Assembly (NCBI GenBank): GCA_905221605.1
Contig: CAJNDS010000113.1
Location: 1,577,082 to 1,641,081, forward strand
From: Symbiodinium natans
Lineage: Eukaryota > Sar > Dinophyceae > Suessiales > Symbiodiniaceae
Length of the DNA stretch: 64,000 nt
Direction: 5' to 3'
Position numbers and translations under genes: made by a program. Below are positions 1 through 12,500 of this stretch, one piece after another (positions within the stretch are counted from its first letter, which is position 1; each line of letters begins with the position of its first letter). The notes beneath the pieces were generated by a model, which worked only from the letters and a program-made list of their open reading frames with translations, was not told where the DNA came from and did no database searches.

Positions 1-305
1 GGGGATATTCTAGTATAGATTTATAAAGGGACCATGAGGGAGTATTATTGGAAGTTGTTGCGACCCCTATAGTAGGGTTGAGGGTTTCGGGTTTGGGCTT
101 TGGAGCATCAGTCCAAAGGGCTCATCATCTTTTCTACGCCCTAAGCCCCACCCACTAGGCCCTAAGCCCTAAACTTTCGAAGCCCTAAGCCCTACGCCCT
201 AAGCCCTAAGCCCCAAGCCCTAGACTTTCGAAGCCCTAAGCCCGAAACCCTAAACCCTAAACCCTAAACCCCAAACCCTAAACCCTAAACCCTAAACTTT
301 TGCAG

Positions 306-387
306 CAGGTGGTGGTGTTGGTGCCAGAGCCGTGGACCTCGATCTCCTACGGCGCTTCGAGCCTGCCAAGCGCCCGGAATTCCAAGG
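306..387 (+). CDS. Gene A exon (first seen)
   Basis: An open frame begins after a C-strand telomeric run and a tttgcag acceptor. It contains PEPWTSISYGASSLP. A GC donor (G|GCGATA) would leave one base, which fits the next exon only through an unseen join. Moderate coding feel. Confidence 0.35.
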
Positions 388-526
388 GCGATATGCTAAA
401 CTATTCTTCTTCTTGTTATTATGACAATTTGTATTATTGTTACTATTGTTATCATTATTACTATTACTGTTATAATTGTCATTATTATTATTATTATATT
501 ATTATTATGATTAATATTCATATTAA

Positions 527-560
<34 letters not shown>

Positions 561-3500
561 TTTTTATCCTTCTTATTACTATCATTAATTTCTGATTATT
601 GTTGTTATTCTTATTAATATGGTTTTAATTGTTTTTATTGTTATTTTACTGTTATGTTTACTGTATTTGTACACGAATATTGTTTCATACACTCTTGTCT
701 ATGTACATATACTAGTAATACGAAAACAACAAGCCTTCACAAGCTCGGAGCTCATCCGTCCATCTAAAGCCGTAGAACCTAAACCTCCAACCCTAAACCT
801 AAACCCTAGCCCCAAACCCCAAACCCCAAACTCCCAAAGCTCTCAGTTGTGGGGAGATCCAGGTCGATCGCAGTGGGCAGGAGCCTGCAAGCGCTGCAGC
901 CCAAAGCGGCTTCAGGCGCTTTTCTTTCTTTATTTCCTTTTCGTGGGGTTCCATAGGGTTTAGGGTTTAGGGTTTGGGGTTTAGGGTTTAGGGTTTGGGG
1001 TGTAGGGTTTAGGGTTTAGGGTCTAGGATTCCCGTACTAGGGTGGCCCTTGGGGATGTCATATTTTCCCCTTCTCGGGTTGAAGAGGATCGGGTTTCGGA
1101 CTAGTTGTTCTTCAGACGGTTTTCAGGGCCATTCCAGGGTTTTAGGGTTGTGGGGTAGTTTCACGGGCTTTCCTCATAGCGTCAATAATTTGACTTACGT
1201 TACCACAACAAGCGTACTTTTCTGGGCGTTTCCATAAATTAGGGTCCCTTTTCGTATTTGTTAGTATCATACCAGAAAGAGCCCATGTTTTCGGAGAATC
1301 CCCCATCTCGCGTTTCCTATTGAAACTCACCAGGCATTGAATCCGACTTGAGCGTGACAGGTAGTGTGGCACCGTCTCGTTTCTCTGCCAGCTGCACTCG
1401 TGCCTCTGGTTCAAAGGACGCCGTAAACCCTAAACCCTAAACCCTAAACCCTAAACCCTAAACCCTAAACCCTAAACCCTAAACCCTAAACCCTAAACCC
1501 TAAACCCTAAACCCTAAACCCTAAACCCTAAACCCTAAACCCTAAACCCTAAACCCTAACCTAAACCCTAAACCCTAAACCCTAAACCCTAAACCCTAAA
1601 CCCTAAACCCTAAACCCTAAACCCTAAACCCTAAACCCTAAACCCTAAACCCTAAACCCTAAACCCTAAACCCTAAACCCTAAACCCTAACCCCGAAGCC
1701 CGAAGCCTGAAGCCCTCAACCGCTAGGGTTCCAGGATTCAGTGGTTTGGCAGCAGTGCATGCACGTGGAAGCGGTGGTACTGAATCTGAAGCCTTTAATC
1801 TCTTCAGGTCTGAGAAGCAGTTTCGGGCTCACTCGATTCACTTTGCTCGGTCACAGCATAGCACGCATCCCCCCAAGTCTCCCGAAGCCCCCGCTGCCCG
1901 AAAGCGTACATAAACTCCTAAACCCCAAACCCCTAAAACCCTAAACCCCTAAACCCCTAAAACCCTAAACCCCTAAACCCCTAAACCCCTAAACCCCTAA
2001 ACCCCTAAACCCCTAAACCCCTAAACCCCTAAACCCCTAAACCCCTACAAACCCCTACAAACCCCTACAAACCCCTAAACCCCTAACCCCTAAACCCCTA
2101 AACCCCTGAACCCCTAAACCCCTAAACCCCTAAACCCCTAAACCCCTAAACCCCTAAACCCCTAAACCCCTAAACCCCTAAACCCTATACCCTAAATCCC
2201 TAAACCCTAAACCCTAAACCCTAAACTCGCCAAGATCCTACGGTGCACGTGTTCTTCGACGTGCGGACTGGCTTGGCAACGATCAATGGCTTCCCTGTCT
2301 TCCATCTTGACATCTACACAGGTGCTTAGGGTTTAGGGTTTAGGGTTTGGGGTTTGAGGTTTAGGGTTTGGGTGCCCCCGTGTCACAGTTTGGGGTTGAG
2401 GGTAGTTTAGAACGAGGATGTGGGGACTCGATCTCTGATGTGGGGAGCCGAAAATCCCCCCCCCCTCCCTCCACGAAAAGCTGCGAGTTGGATGCTGGAA
2501 CCCAAACCTGTTTGATACTCATGCGGGTGTTCTCCCAGAATAGGGAACCCAAACGCACTCCCCCCCTTCTTTCAAAACCCTAAACCCTAAACCCTAAACC
2601 CTAAACCCTAAACCCTAAACCCTAAACCCTAAACCGTGAGCTTCAGGGTCTGCTTGCTCCTGCAGGGGCCTTGATGTTGACTCCGTCGGCAAACTTGACG
2701 GACCTCTTTGACTCGTTCCAGGAATCGCTCAGGGCCAGCCTCCACCTCTCCTGCACTGTGCCGAAGTCATTGCTAGGAAGCTTTTGGCTTAAGTTGCAAG
2801 GCCCCATGCAAAGCTCTGGCCCCAAACAACCCTAACCCTAAGCCCTAAGCCCCAGCCCTAAATCCTAAGTCCTAAACCCTAAACCCTAAACTTACCCCTA
2901 AGCCCTAAGCCTGCTTTCCTTGGGAAACATAACCCTAAGCCCTGTTTTCCTTGGTGGCGCAGACGGCACAGTGAGGCTCAGGTCCGGGAGGCTTCATCCC
3001 AAACTCTTTCTTCTCCATTGAGGAACATACCTTGACTCATAACCAGGGCGCCCATGCAGACCGGAAAGCTATCCATGACCCTTGATCGGGGAGAATTATG
3101 TGTCCCAAGCCCTAGGCCCTAGCCGCCCAGCTCTGAAGCGCGGTGCCCGCGAAGGTCTGGGGCCACTTCGAATGGCAGCCTGGCGTCACCATCACACCCG
3201 CCACAGGCGACCTTGCCATAATCGCGTCTTAGCCGCCAAGATACGGGCTTCTCGGTTTTTCCCAAAACAGGTGCACCCTCGATACACCCCCCCCCCCCCC
3301 TCCAAAATGCTGTACTCCTTGTCTTAAAAGTGTACCCCAATTTTGGGAACCCCCCTCACGTTACTTAGGGCGATTTAAGTGAGTATGTGAGGGTTGCAAA
3401 TTAGGGCTCTCTATTTCGAGGCTCCTGCGCTAAGGAATCTGGTATTTTAGTGTGCACAAGGGGCACCCCTAGCGTTTAGGATGGCTAGTGAGTGCAAGAA

Positions 3501-6500
3501 TTCAGGACAGTCCCCCGAATTGCGTTTAACAACACGTGCCCCCAAGTAGCCCTGAGAAGCCCTGGCGCCGCTTTAAAGGGCCCGGGACCCCTTGAACAAA
3601 GGACATAAGAATCTCTGCGAGTTTAGGTGAGGCGTCTTCCTTCCTTCATGGCAAGATCTCGGACACCCGTATGCAGGGGGCCTTACTAAGAGCTACCGTC
3701 TCCTTCCGCCAAGCATCCTAGGTAGGATAAGGGGGGCCCTTAAAAGGGAACCCCTTCTTGACCCTCTTCTGGCTCTCTTAAACAGGGACCTTATTCAGAG
3801 GGTCTATATCCCCAAGGGTCCCCCTAATCCTATCCCCTTAAAGCAGCGAAGGTGGAGGACGACGTGTGCTGGAAGCTCGCGGCCAATGAGAGCGCGACAT
3901 GGCTTGTGGTCGAGAGGATCCGCCATTCGACCATGGCCCGGTGCCGGGCTGCCTGCCGCAAGGCCAAGGGACCTCCTGACGGTTTAGGTTTGAGGTTTAG
4001 GGTTTAGGGTTTAGGGTTTAGGGTTTAGGGTTTAGGGTTTAGGGCTTAGGCTAGCTGAATGCATGCCCAAAGTCTTAGCATGTACAAATAGATCAGTTAC
4101 AGAGGACGTAGGGGCGCCATGCTTGGGTTCCAGGTCGTACAGTTGTTATACTTGGGTTTGCAAGTACCCATAACCTCCAAGTATGTAGCCCCATGCAGAT
4201 CCAAAAGAAGACAAACGAGGTTCAGGGTTGAGGACTGGTTTTGGGAGTAGGGCCGGTTGGTTACCCGGAGTTCAGGGTTTAGGGTTCAGGTTTCAGCGTC
4301 TGTGAAGAGGCTGCCAACTGTGGTGTCTATGGCTTCGCGTATAGCGGCTATGGCCTCTTACAGTCCGACGCCTTGGAAGGCGAGTGCCAGTTCCTGTCCC
4401 CATGCAGCTGGGTTTTGAAGATGCCCTAAACCCTAAACCTTAAACCCTAATCCCTAAACCCTAAACCATTTAAAAACGCAACTCTGCGGTTGGTGGTGGG
4501 GTAGGGGGGATACCCTTGGACATTGCAGTGGATTTGTTGGCTACCTTGATACCTCAAACGATGCTTATCGGGGGCTGAATGTGGAGTTAAGGAAAACTGG
4601 AGCGGCCACGAGCCCTCCCACTCTTCCCCCCCTCCCCCGGCCCCCCTTTCAAGTGTTTGGTCTCTTGTATTACCTCTCGCTCACTGCTCTTCGCTCTTCG
4701 CTCTTCGCTCTTCGCTCTTCGCTCTTCGCTCTTCGCTCTGACTCTAAGGCCTGGGAAGCACGCAAGTTGCCGCCTGCCAGCAAACTCCTGCCTGGGAGAA
4801 GATCGGGAACTGCAGCCGGGGCGCCACGTGCTCCTGGGCCGAACAGCTTCAAGTTGCAACCCTAGGCCCTAAACCCGAAACCATTAGGGGCTTTCTTAAC
4901 CGCTAACCCGAGGCCGCCTCGCCAAGGGTACCAGGGCTAATGCAGGGGGTTTCCTGGGCTGGACTGATGGGTAGGGGGGGGGGCAAGGGGGGGGGCCCTC
5001 CCCCCCCCCTCCCCCCCTCCCCCCCCCCTCCCCCCCCTCCCCCCCCCTCCCCCCCCCCTCCCCGCCCCCCCCTCCCCCCCCCCCCCATGTTATGCAGACA
5101 CCCTGCCACCCTCTGAGGTCTGGTCCTGTCAGCATCGACGCCCTTTTGGATCTACGAGGGCACCTACTGCCCAATTGGATGGGGGATCAACCAGACGACT
5201 GGGCACAAGGTTGGGCAGATCTATCACAAGCAGGGCCTTACAACCCAGGACGCTGGTGCTGCACCCCCTGTCAGACTTCAAGCCCTTATAAGCTCTAGGC
5301 AAGCCTCAGAACTCCAGCGGGAACACTGAAGACCCCTGGACTAAGGGCCACGACTGTAGTTTCTAGTTCAGGAATAAACTTTTAAGCTTTGGCTTGCGTG
5401 GGTTGCGGGGTCCAGGATACTGCAGGCCAGGATGAAGGGTTGTGCCTTGTTCCCCTTACAGCAGCAGCTGCCGCATGCCCATAGGGCGTGTCCAGGGTCC
5501 AAGCTGACCGAAGTGACCCGAGTGTCCGAGTCTTCCCAGTGCCCAAGCTGCTTCCAAGTCCCAAGCGGCCCAAGTATCCCAAGTCTCCAACGGTGACACA
5601 AGTGCCCAAATGTGTTACCCAAGCGTCCCAAGTTACCCCAGTGTTCCACCCATGCGACCCATGTCTCCCAAGTCTCCCAAGCGTCGCCAGCATCTTTAAC
5701 AACTCGCAGCACGCGAGCCTTGAGTTTAGAGTCAGGTACTAGCCGGCGGGCGCGGCGCGTGCAACCATCTGCACAGAACAGTGGAAGTGATCCGCTGCAC
5801 GCGTAAAAACACTGCAAGCCAGCATGCACAACCGCAGCTTTGCAAAAACAAGGACATCGCAAGGCTTTGCCAGGATCCAGCATCACCTTGTATCAAAGTA
5901 CATGTTGCTTTGTACAGTAAACTCCAGAAAGTTGGAAAATGGTTTGAGGATGATTAGTGCTGGGATTCCCTTTAGTATACAGTATACCTTTCGGAGTATG
6001 GGGATAGGGATGCTCCCACGTTTTGGAGTTCACTGGGGTCTTGGGGTGGGTAGGCCTGCGGAAGGAAGCGCCGTTTGGCACGCCTTCCCAAAACCCTAAG
6101 CCCGGTAAACCCGCCTGAACCCAGGACTCGTTCTACTTGCAGCCTGCTGCGGCCACGTCTTCGGACTGCAGCCCCGGATCCCTCGTCCTCACGCGCCCAA
6201 ACACAAGCTGGGACTTCGAGCGCCTGGGCCAAGTTTCATGAAGGTGTCGGGTTTTCGGGGTTTTCGAGGGCTTCCGGGAGTTTGAGGGTTTACGCAATGA
6301 GGGTTCATGGGTCCAAGCATGAAGTAGAATCCCCCAAGGGTTCGCCTTTCATGACAAATTGGACAACTGAGTAGAGGGATAATAAGTTCTTAAAAATCCT
6401 TACAAAGTCAATCAAACCCCTGTCATGCCTACAAACTGTATAAACTTTTAATTCTCTGCAAGCCCATTGTGCCCTAACTATAAACCCTACAAGCCTTACA

Positions 6501-9500
6501 AAATCGTTAGCCCTCAAAGTTGAGAAAGGTTGAGAATGAAGGGGGACCGTCCAAATTTTCCCCAAAATGAAAGAGAAGTGCAGTGCACCCTAAACCCAGA
6601 CCCTGAGCACGTGAGCAAGTCTCCCAAGCTCGAACCCCCCCCTTGAAGGAGCTTACACAAACACGCACACGGACTCACACACAACATCCTCTCAAATTGC
6701 AAGCGTCCCTGCAAAACCCCACAAGCCCTTAGCCAGATCAAGAACCCTAAGCCCTGAACCCTGAACCCTGAACCCTGAACCCTGAACCCTGAACCCTGAA
6801 CCCTGAACCCTGAACCCTGAACCCTGAACCCTGAACCCCAAGCCCTGAACCCTGAACCCTGAACCCTAAACCCTAAACCCAGGAACACCAGCATGAAAGT
6901 TGTGGAGCTACATGGAGAGCAAGTCGCCTGCCTTTCGGCCGCCACCCCGGTGGTTGCGAGCGTTTTCGACAACGGCGCCCAGAAGGTGTTCACGCAGGGG
7001 CAAGACGTCGGCGAAGGCGGTTTAGGGCTTAGGGTTTAGGGTTTAGGGTTTAGGGTTTAGGGTTTAGGGTTTAGGGTTTAGGGTATAGCTTCATCATTTC
7101 AATGGGCATACTTGGGGGCTCATGGGAAAGGAGAAGTATGGTTCTGAAGTTCTAAGCAGGAAAGCTAGCTATAGTCATCATTTGTGATAGCTGTATGTTG
7201 GGTACGTATATCCCCAATTCCTACTCCAAGCAGCGCTTAGGTTGAACTTTGCCCACTTCAACCCAAACCCGAGCATCCAAAAAGAAGTGAGAAGCTTTGA
7301 GGGGTTTATATCAACTTCCGACCTCTACCGACCCCTAAACCCCAAACCCCAAACCCCAAACCCTAAACCCTAAACCCTAAACCTTGAACCCTAAACTCTA
7401 AACCCGAAACCCTAAACCCTAAACCCTAAACCCTATCTCGGCCCAGAGTCAAACCAACCCTACGAGGAGCTGAGGTCGCACATGTGTCCGCATGTGCCGT
7501 GCACATGCCATGCGCGCACAGCTTTTTTAGTTCTTCACTTTGCACAGACTTGGTGTCTAAGGGTTAAGGGGGGAATTTAGGGCTTAGGGTTTTCCCAACT
7601 CCTCTTTGAAGGCCTGGAGCTGTCGCTCCAAAGCCCGACGTGCGGGACGGGTGAGCTGAACTTCTCCGTGGACGGCCGCGAAGTGGCCTTGACGAGCTAC
7701 GTGCAGGAGGTGCTGCTGGACAACCCGACGACGGAGACGCCAAATGACTTCAGTGTACATCCGTGTGCACTTCGGCCGCCCTTTAAAAAAATTTTGCCGG
7801 CTCCAGGAGCAGTAGCCGCATCAGTAGCCCTAAACCCTAAATCCTAAACCCCAAACCCGAAACCCTAAACCCCAAAACTCCTAAGGAGTGCTTCCCAGAA
7901 GAGTGGGGCGTCCGGCCTCCGGTCAGATCATCAAGCTTCAAGCTCGTCCCACCGGGCAGCAGCAACGTCTTCTCGCCGCCCCACATCACGATCTCGGAGG
8001 GTTTCCTGGGTTCAACATTCCCTGAGAAAGTATCGTTTAGGGTTTAGGGTTTAGGGTTTTAAGGATTCTACCCAAAAAAGGGTACCCTTATGGTAATATG
8101 GTTCCTGGGCTACCAGGTTGATGCCTGCACTCCTGGGTGCTTTTGCGCCCTGGGTTTTGGGTTTGGAGTTTCAGAACCCTCAACCCCACAAGCCCGTATG
8201 TCACGCACTGTTTCCTTTTGGGGGGTGGGGGCATAGGGCCACGGGCCGAAGCATGGCATGTTGTGTTTTGGGAGAATAAAAATTGCAGTGACTGGGCGTT
8301 CCGAAAGCCACCCTTTGGCCTCTTCTCCAAGCTGTTGCCTTTTGCGGGGCGGAGGGGGCTCCAAAAGCCGGCCACTGCGAAACCCCCAAAACCCTGAACC
8401 CGAAACCCTGGGTAAACCACCAAGGGTTGGGCGGGGGTGGGGCCTCAAGCCCCTGAAGTTTAGGGTTTAGGGTTTAGGGCTTTCGGGTTTAGGGTAAACT
8501 CCCCGAAGCTCCTCAAAACCTTCCCCGGAACTCTCCCAAAACCTCTGAACCCTGAACCTAAACCCTAAACCCCAAACCCCTAAATCGCCCAGGTGCTGCC
8601 TTCTGCGAGCAGGCGGAGCTCCTCACTGTGGTGTACGGCGAGTCGAGCCCAGACCATGGTTTGGAAATATGTTTCTGGGGTTTAGGGTTTAGGTTTTAGG
8701 GTTTAGGGTTTAGGGTTGATTTAATACAGGGGCCGTCAACTTGAAACCTAAACCCCAAAGAACCAAACCCTAAACCCGAAACCCTAGACCCTAAATCCCA
8801 AACCCTCCCTGCGAGCCCAAACCCCAAGCCCCAAACCCCCCTAAACCCTAAGTCCTAAAACCCAGAACCCGCTGTTTTTACAGCGGTTCCAAGAACAGCG
8901 GAGGACCCCCCAGCCGTGCCTTGCCAAGTGCCAGCTTGAGCAGCTGGGCTTGCAAATCCTTTGCAAAGGCATTCAGAACTGTACACACAGGTTTAGGGTT
9001 TGGGGGTTGGGGTTGAGCATGAGTACCCCCAAAGAACCCAAAGTAAGTCTAACATTGCTCCACCTCTTCCCCAACTAAGACATCATCTTTGTATTGGGGG
9101 CTTCGTTTAGGCTGAGCTTAGGGGTTCAGAGCAGCCCACACCCGATAAATCCTAAACCCTAAACCCTAAACCCTAGACCCTAGACCCTAAACCCTAGACC
9201 CTAAACCCTAAACCCTAAACAACCCTATACCCTAAACCTTAACCCGAAACCCTAAACAAACCCTGGGATCCACCCCAGCTGACCAGCTGAGGCCGAACTG
9301 CACGTTCTTTTGGGCCGGAACGCTGGACGGAAGCAAGCACTTCGGCACGGCCTTGTCCTACAAGGGTTTCGGGTTTATCAGGTTTCGGGTTTAGGGTTTA
9401 GGGTTTCGGGTTTAAGGGTTTAGGGTTTAGGGTTTAGGGGGCTTAGGGTTTATCTAAGGGTAGTTTCATGGGCCCTTAATGCGGTCCCTTACCTCTCGTC

Positions 9501-12500
9501 AAAGGTTCTGATGTATGGGCCCTTGGGTTGTGTAGAGTACATTAGGGGTAGATGAAAGGGATCTCCTTTCAGGGTTCAGGGTTAGGGGTTTCGGGTTTAG
9601 GGTTTAGGGTTCAGGGGCCTGAGGGAGGTGAGGGGGTTGAGGGGTTGAGGTTTAGGGGTTAGGGGTGCCTAGAGTTTCCACCAATCCAAATCATAGGCCT
9701 TTCTTTGGCGCCTGTATTTGTGGTGTATTCTGTATTCCTTCTAGTTTTAGGTGCCCAGGACATAGATCCAACCCCAACCCTTAAACCGGCATGACATGCG
9801 CAGTAGCCCCAAACCCTAAACCTAAACCCTAAGAACGTCTTAAAGCCTCAACTCCGAGGCAGTGTCGCCTGTACTCTGGCTGCCGCACTCTTGTGCTGAC
9901 CTCCAACGCTCGGGGCACGCTCGCGGCGATTCCCAGCGCCCAGGACAAGTACTGCGTGCGCGCTGATCCGCAGGAGCCTTTGGTTTAGGGTTAAGGGGGT
10001 TTTCTGTTTTAAGGCTCAGGGCTACAGGGTTTTCGGGTTTTCTGGTTTCAGGTTCAGGGTTTAATGTTTAGGGTTTGCTGGTCTAAGTTTAGGGTTCAGG
10101 GTTTGGTGTTCTCTGCTGGTTCTGGGTTTGGGGTTTAGACCTGACGAGGCAGGTGAGGGCTACTTGGGTGCCAAGGGTTAAGGGTTTCGGGTTTAGGGTT
10201 TTTCTCCTTCTGAGCTCTCAGGGGAGATGCGGGACAAGTGCAAGAAAAGTGGTGGCAGTTGTCTTCCAAAAGCGTTTGGGCGTAAGCTTGCCGTACGAGA
10301 CAGTGTTCCTGAGCCGTTAACCCCAAACTCCGCATCACCTGAAGCCCGAAACCCTCTAACTCCTAAAGCCCATCAACCGTAGAGCAAAACTCCAAAAGCG
10401 CAGCAACCGTAGAGCCCATAAACCACGCCGTCGAGCATAACTCCTACAGCCCATAAAGTATAAAGCTCCCAAAACCCGCTGAGCCCAAAACCTGTCAGGC
10501 CTGCTTTGCCATCCGACAGCGGCGCACATTCCTTGGAGCCGGAACGGGCGGTGGAGAAGTGCCAGGTGCTCCGGTAAATTTTTTGTCCGCCCGTTGTAAA
10601 TGAATCGAAGACTCAGGGTTGGTTGAGACTTCCTGAGGTCTTTAGGGTTTAGGGTTTAGGGTTTAGGGTTTAGGGTTTAGGGTTTAGGGTTTAGGGTTTA
10701 GGAGGTATTCGGGTTCAGAGGTTTGGGGCTTAGGGCGTATGTACGGCATTTAGGAAGCCATGGGCTAAGTCCGCGACCTGTGCCCTCCCAAAGCCCCCTT
10801 AAACCCCCTAAACCCTAAACTTCATGTCAGGGTTTTGGGTTTAGGGTTTAGGGTTTAGGGTTTAGGGTTTAGGGTTTAGGGTTTAGGGTTTAGGGTTTAG
10901 GCTCAGGGTTTAGGTCATGTCGCTTCGTTGCAGTTCCACAAAGCCGGCCGAAGCTCGCGAAGCCCGCGAAGCCCCCAGAATCCCATCATACGAAACGGGG
11001 ATGATCTTGCCGTTGTGTATATCTATCTATCTTTAGGATATATATATATATATATATGTGGTAACCCCTCCCCCAAGACCGACCTCAAGATCAACCTCTC
11101 CATAAAAGCAGAAGAGAAGCATGAGGTGCGACACTGAACGGAGGCCAATGGAAATACAAAGAAAATGCAAAATAACTACCCACGTCATATATGTATACAG
11201 GGTGATATGTATTGGATCTCAAATGCAGATGAAGAAAGGATGTTAACCCTCAAACCATAAGACGAAGAAGTATTTGAGGGCATACAGTGACATGTAAAAA
11301 CGTTATATGTAAGCCCGGGAGCAAATATTATTTCTTGATATTCGGGGTTGGAAATGCTTTTGTTTGTAGGGAACTTGGAAGCATTCGCATGTATGGAGTG
11401 ATGCACTCTGTGTGTGTGTGTGTGGCTGTTTTGTTTGGGTTTAGGTTTTTGTTATTAAAAATCTCACTCAACAACAAAAACCGACAAAAACAAAGTTTGG
11501 GACACTATGACCCGGACCTGGGGGACTAGTCTTCCATTTTTGTTGGTTGTTTTCTGGTTTTGGTGGAGACTGTGACCTGGAGACGGAACCACACAGATAT
11601 ATGCTATACGAAACACCGTAAAACACCACAAAAAAACAACAAAAAAACTAGAACCAAAATTTGGGGAGACTAGCGCACTGTTTGCGGGGCACAGTCTCCG
11701 CAACCCCCCAAAAACACAAAGAAAAGTTGGGAGACTAGTCCCCTGTGTTCGGGTCATTGTCTTTGAGTATACTTTTGTTTTTTTGGGGTTTCGGGGAGAC
11801 TGTGACCTGGAGACGGAACCAAACAAAACTCCGCAAAACCAACAAAACCAAAAAACACCAAACAAACAAGAAAGAAAACAAAAGAACCAAAAACACCAAA
11901 AAACCAAAACCCAAAAAACCCAAAAGTTTTGGGGGACTTGCCCCAAACCAAAAAACCAAAAAACACCAAACAAACAAAAAAGAAAACAAAAAGAAAAAAA
12001 AAAACCAAGCAAACCAAAACACCAAAAAAAACCAACAACCAAAAGAACCAAAAACAATGGAGACTATAGCCCCTCGGTCCGTCTTTTTTTAATAATGTTT
12101 TTTCTTTTTTTTGGTTTCGGGGGGATTGTGACCTGGAGAAGGACCAAACACAACTCCGCCAAAACCAAAAAGCAAAACACAAAAACAAGCCAAAACAAAT
12201 CCAAAAATAAAGCAAAAAAAAGGAAAACCAAAAAAACAAGAAATTGGGAGACTATGACCCGGACCCAGGGTCTATAGTCTCCCATTTTTTTTTGTTTTAT
12301 TTTTGGTGTTTTTTTGTTTTTTGTTTTTGTGTTGTTTTTGTTTTGGTTTTCCAAACCAAGTCCCCCCCCCCCCCCCATTATTTTTTTTTTGGTGTTTTAG
12401 TGCTCTTGGATTCGTGCGGGGTAGGTCTGGGGGGGAGGGGGGGGGGGTTAGCTATATACATACATATACATACATATATATATATATACTCATATACATA

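Noticed and set aside
1424-1692. A true chromosome end (telomere)
   Set aside because: Repeats occur in both orientations dozens of times across the window, are bordered by exons, and continue between genes up to 63 kb. They are interstitial.
2941-2980. A GTVRL micro-exon suggesting a WD40 protein
   Set aside because: Six codons between an AG and a GT are too few to support a family or an exon.
11464-12378. Phe/Leu-rich and Lys/Gln-rich ORFs of 95-197 codons
   Set aside because: They read T/G-rich and A/C-rich low-complexity arms of nested elements in complementary frames.
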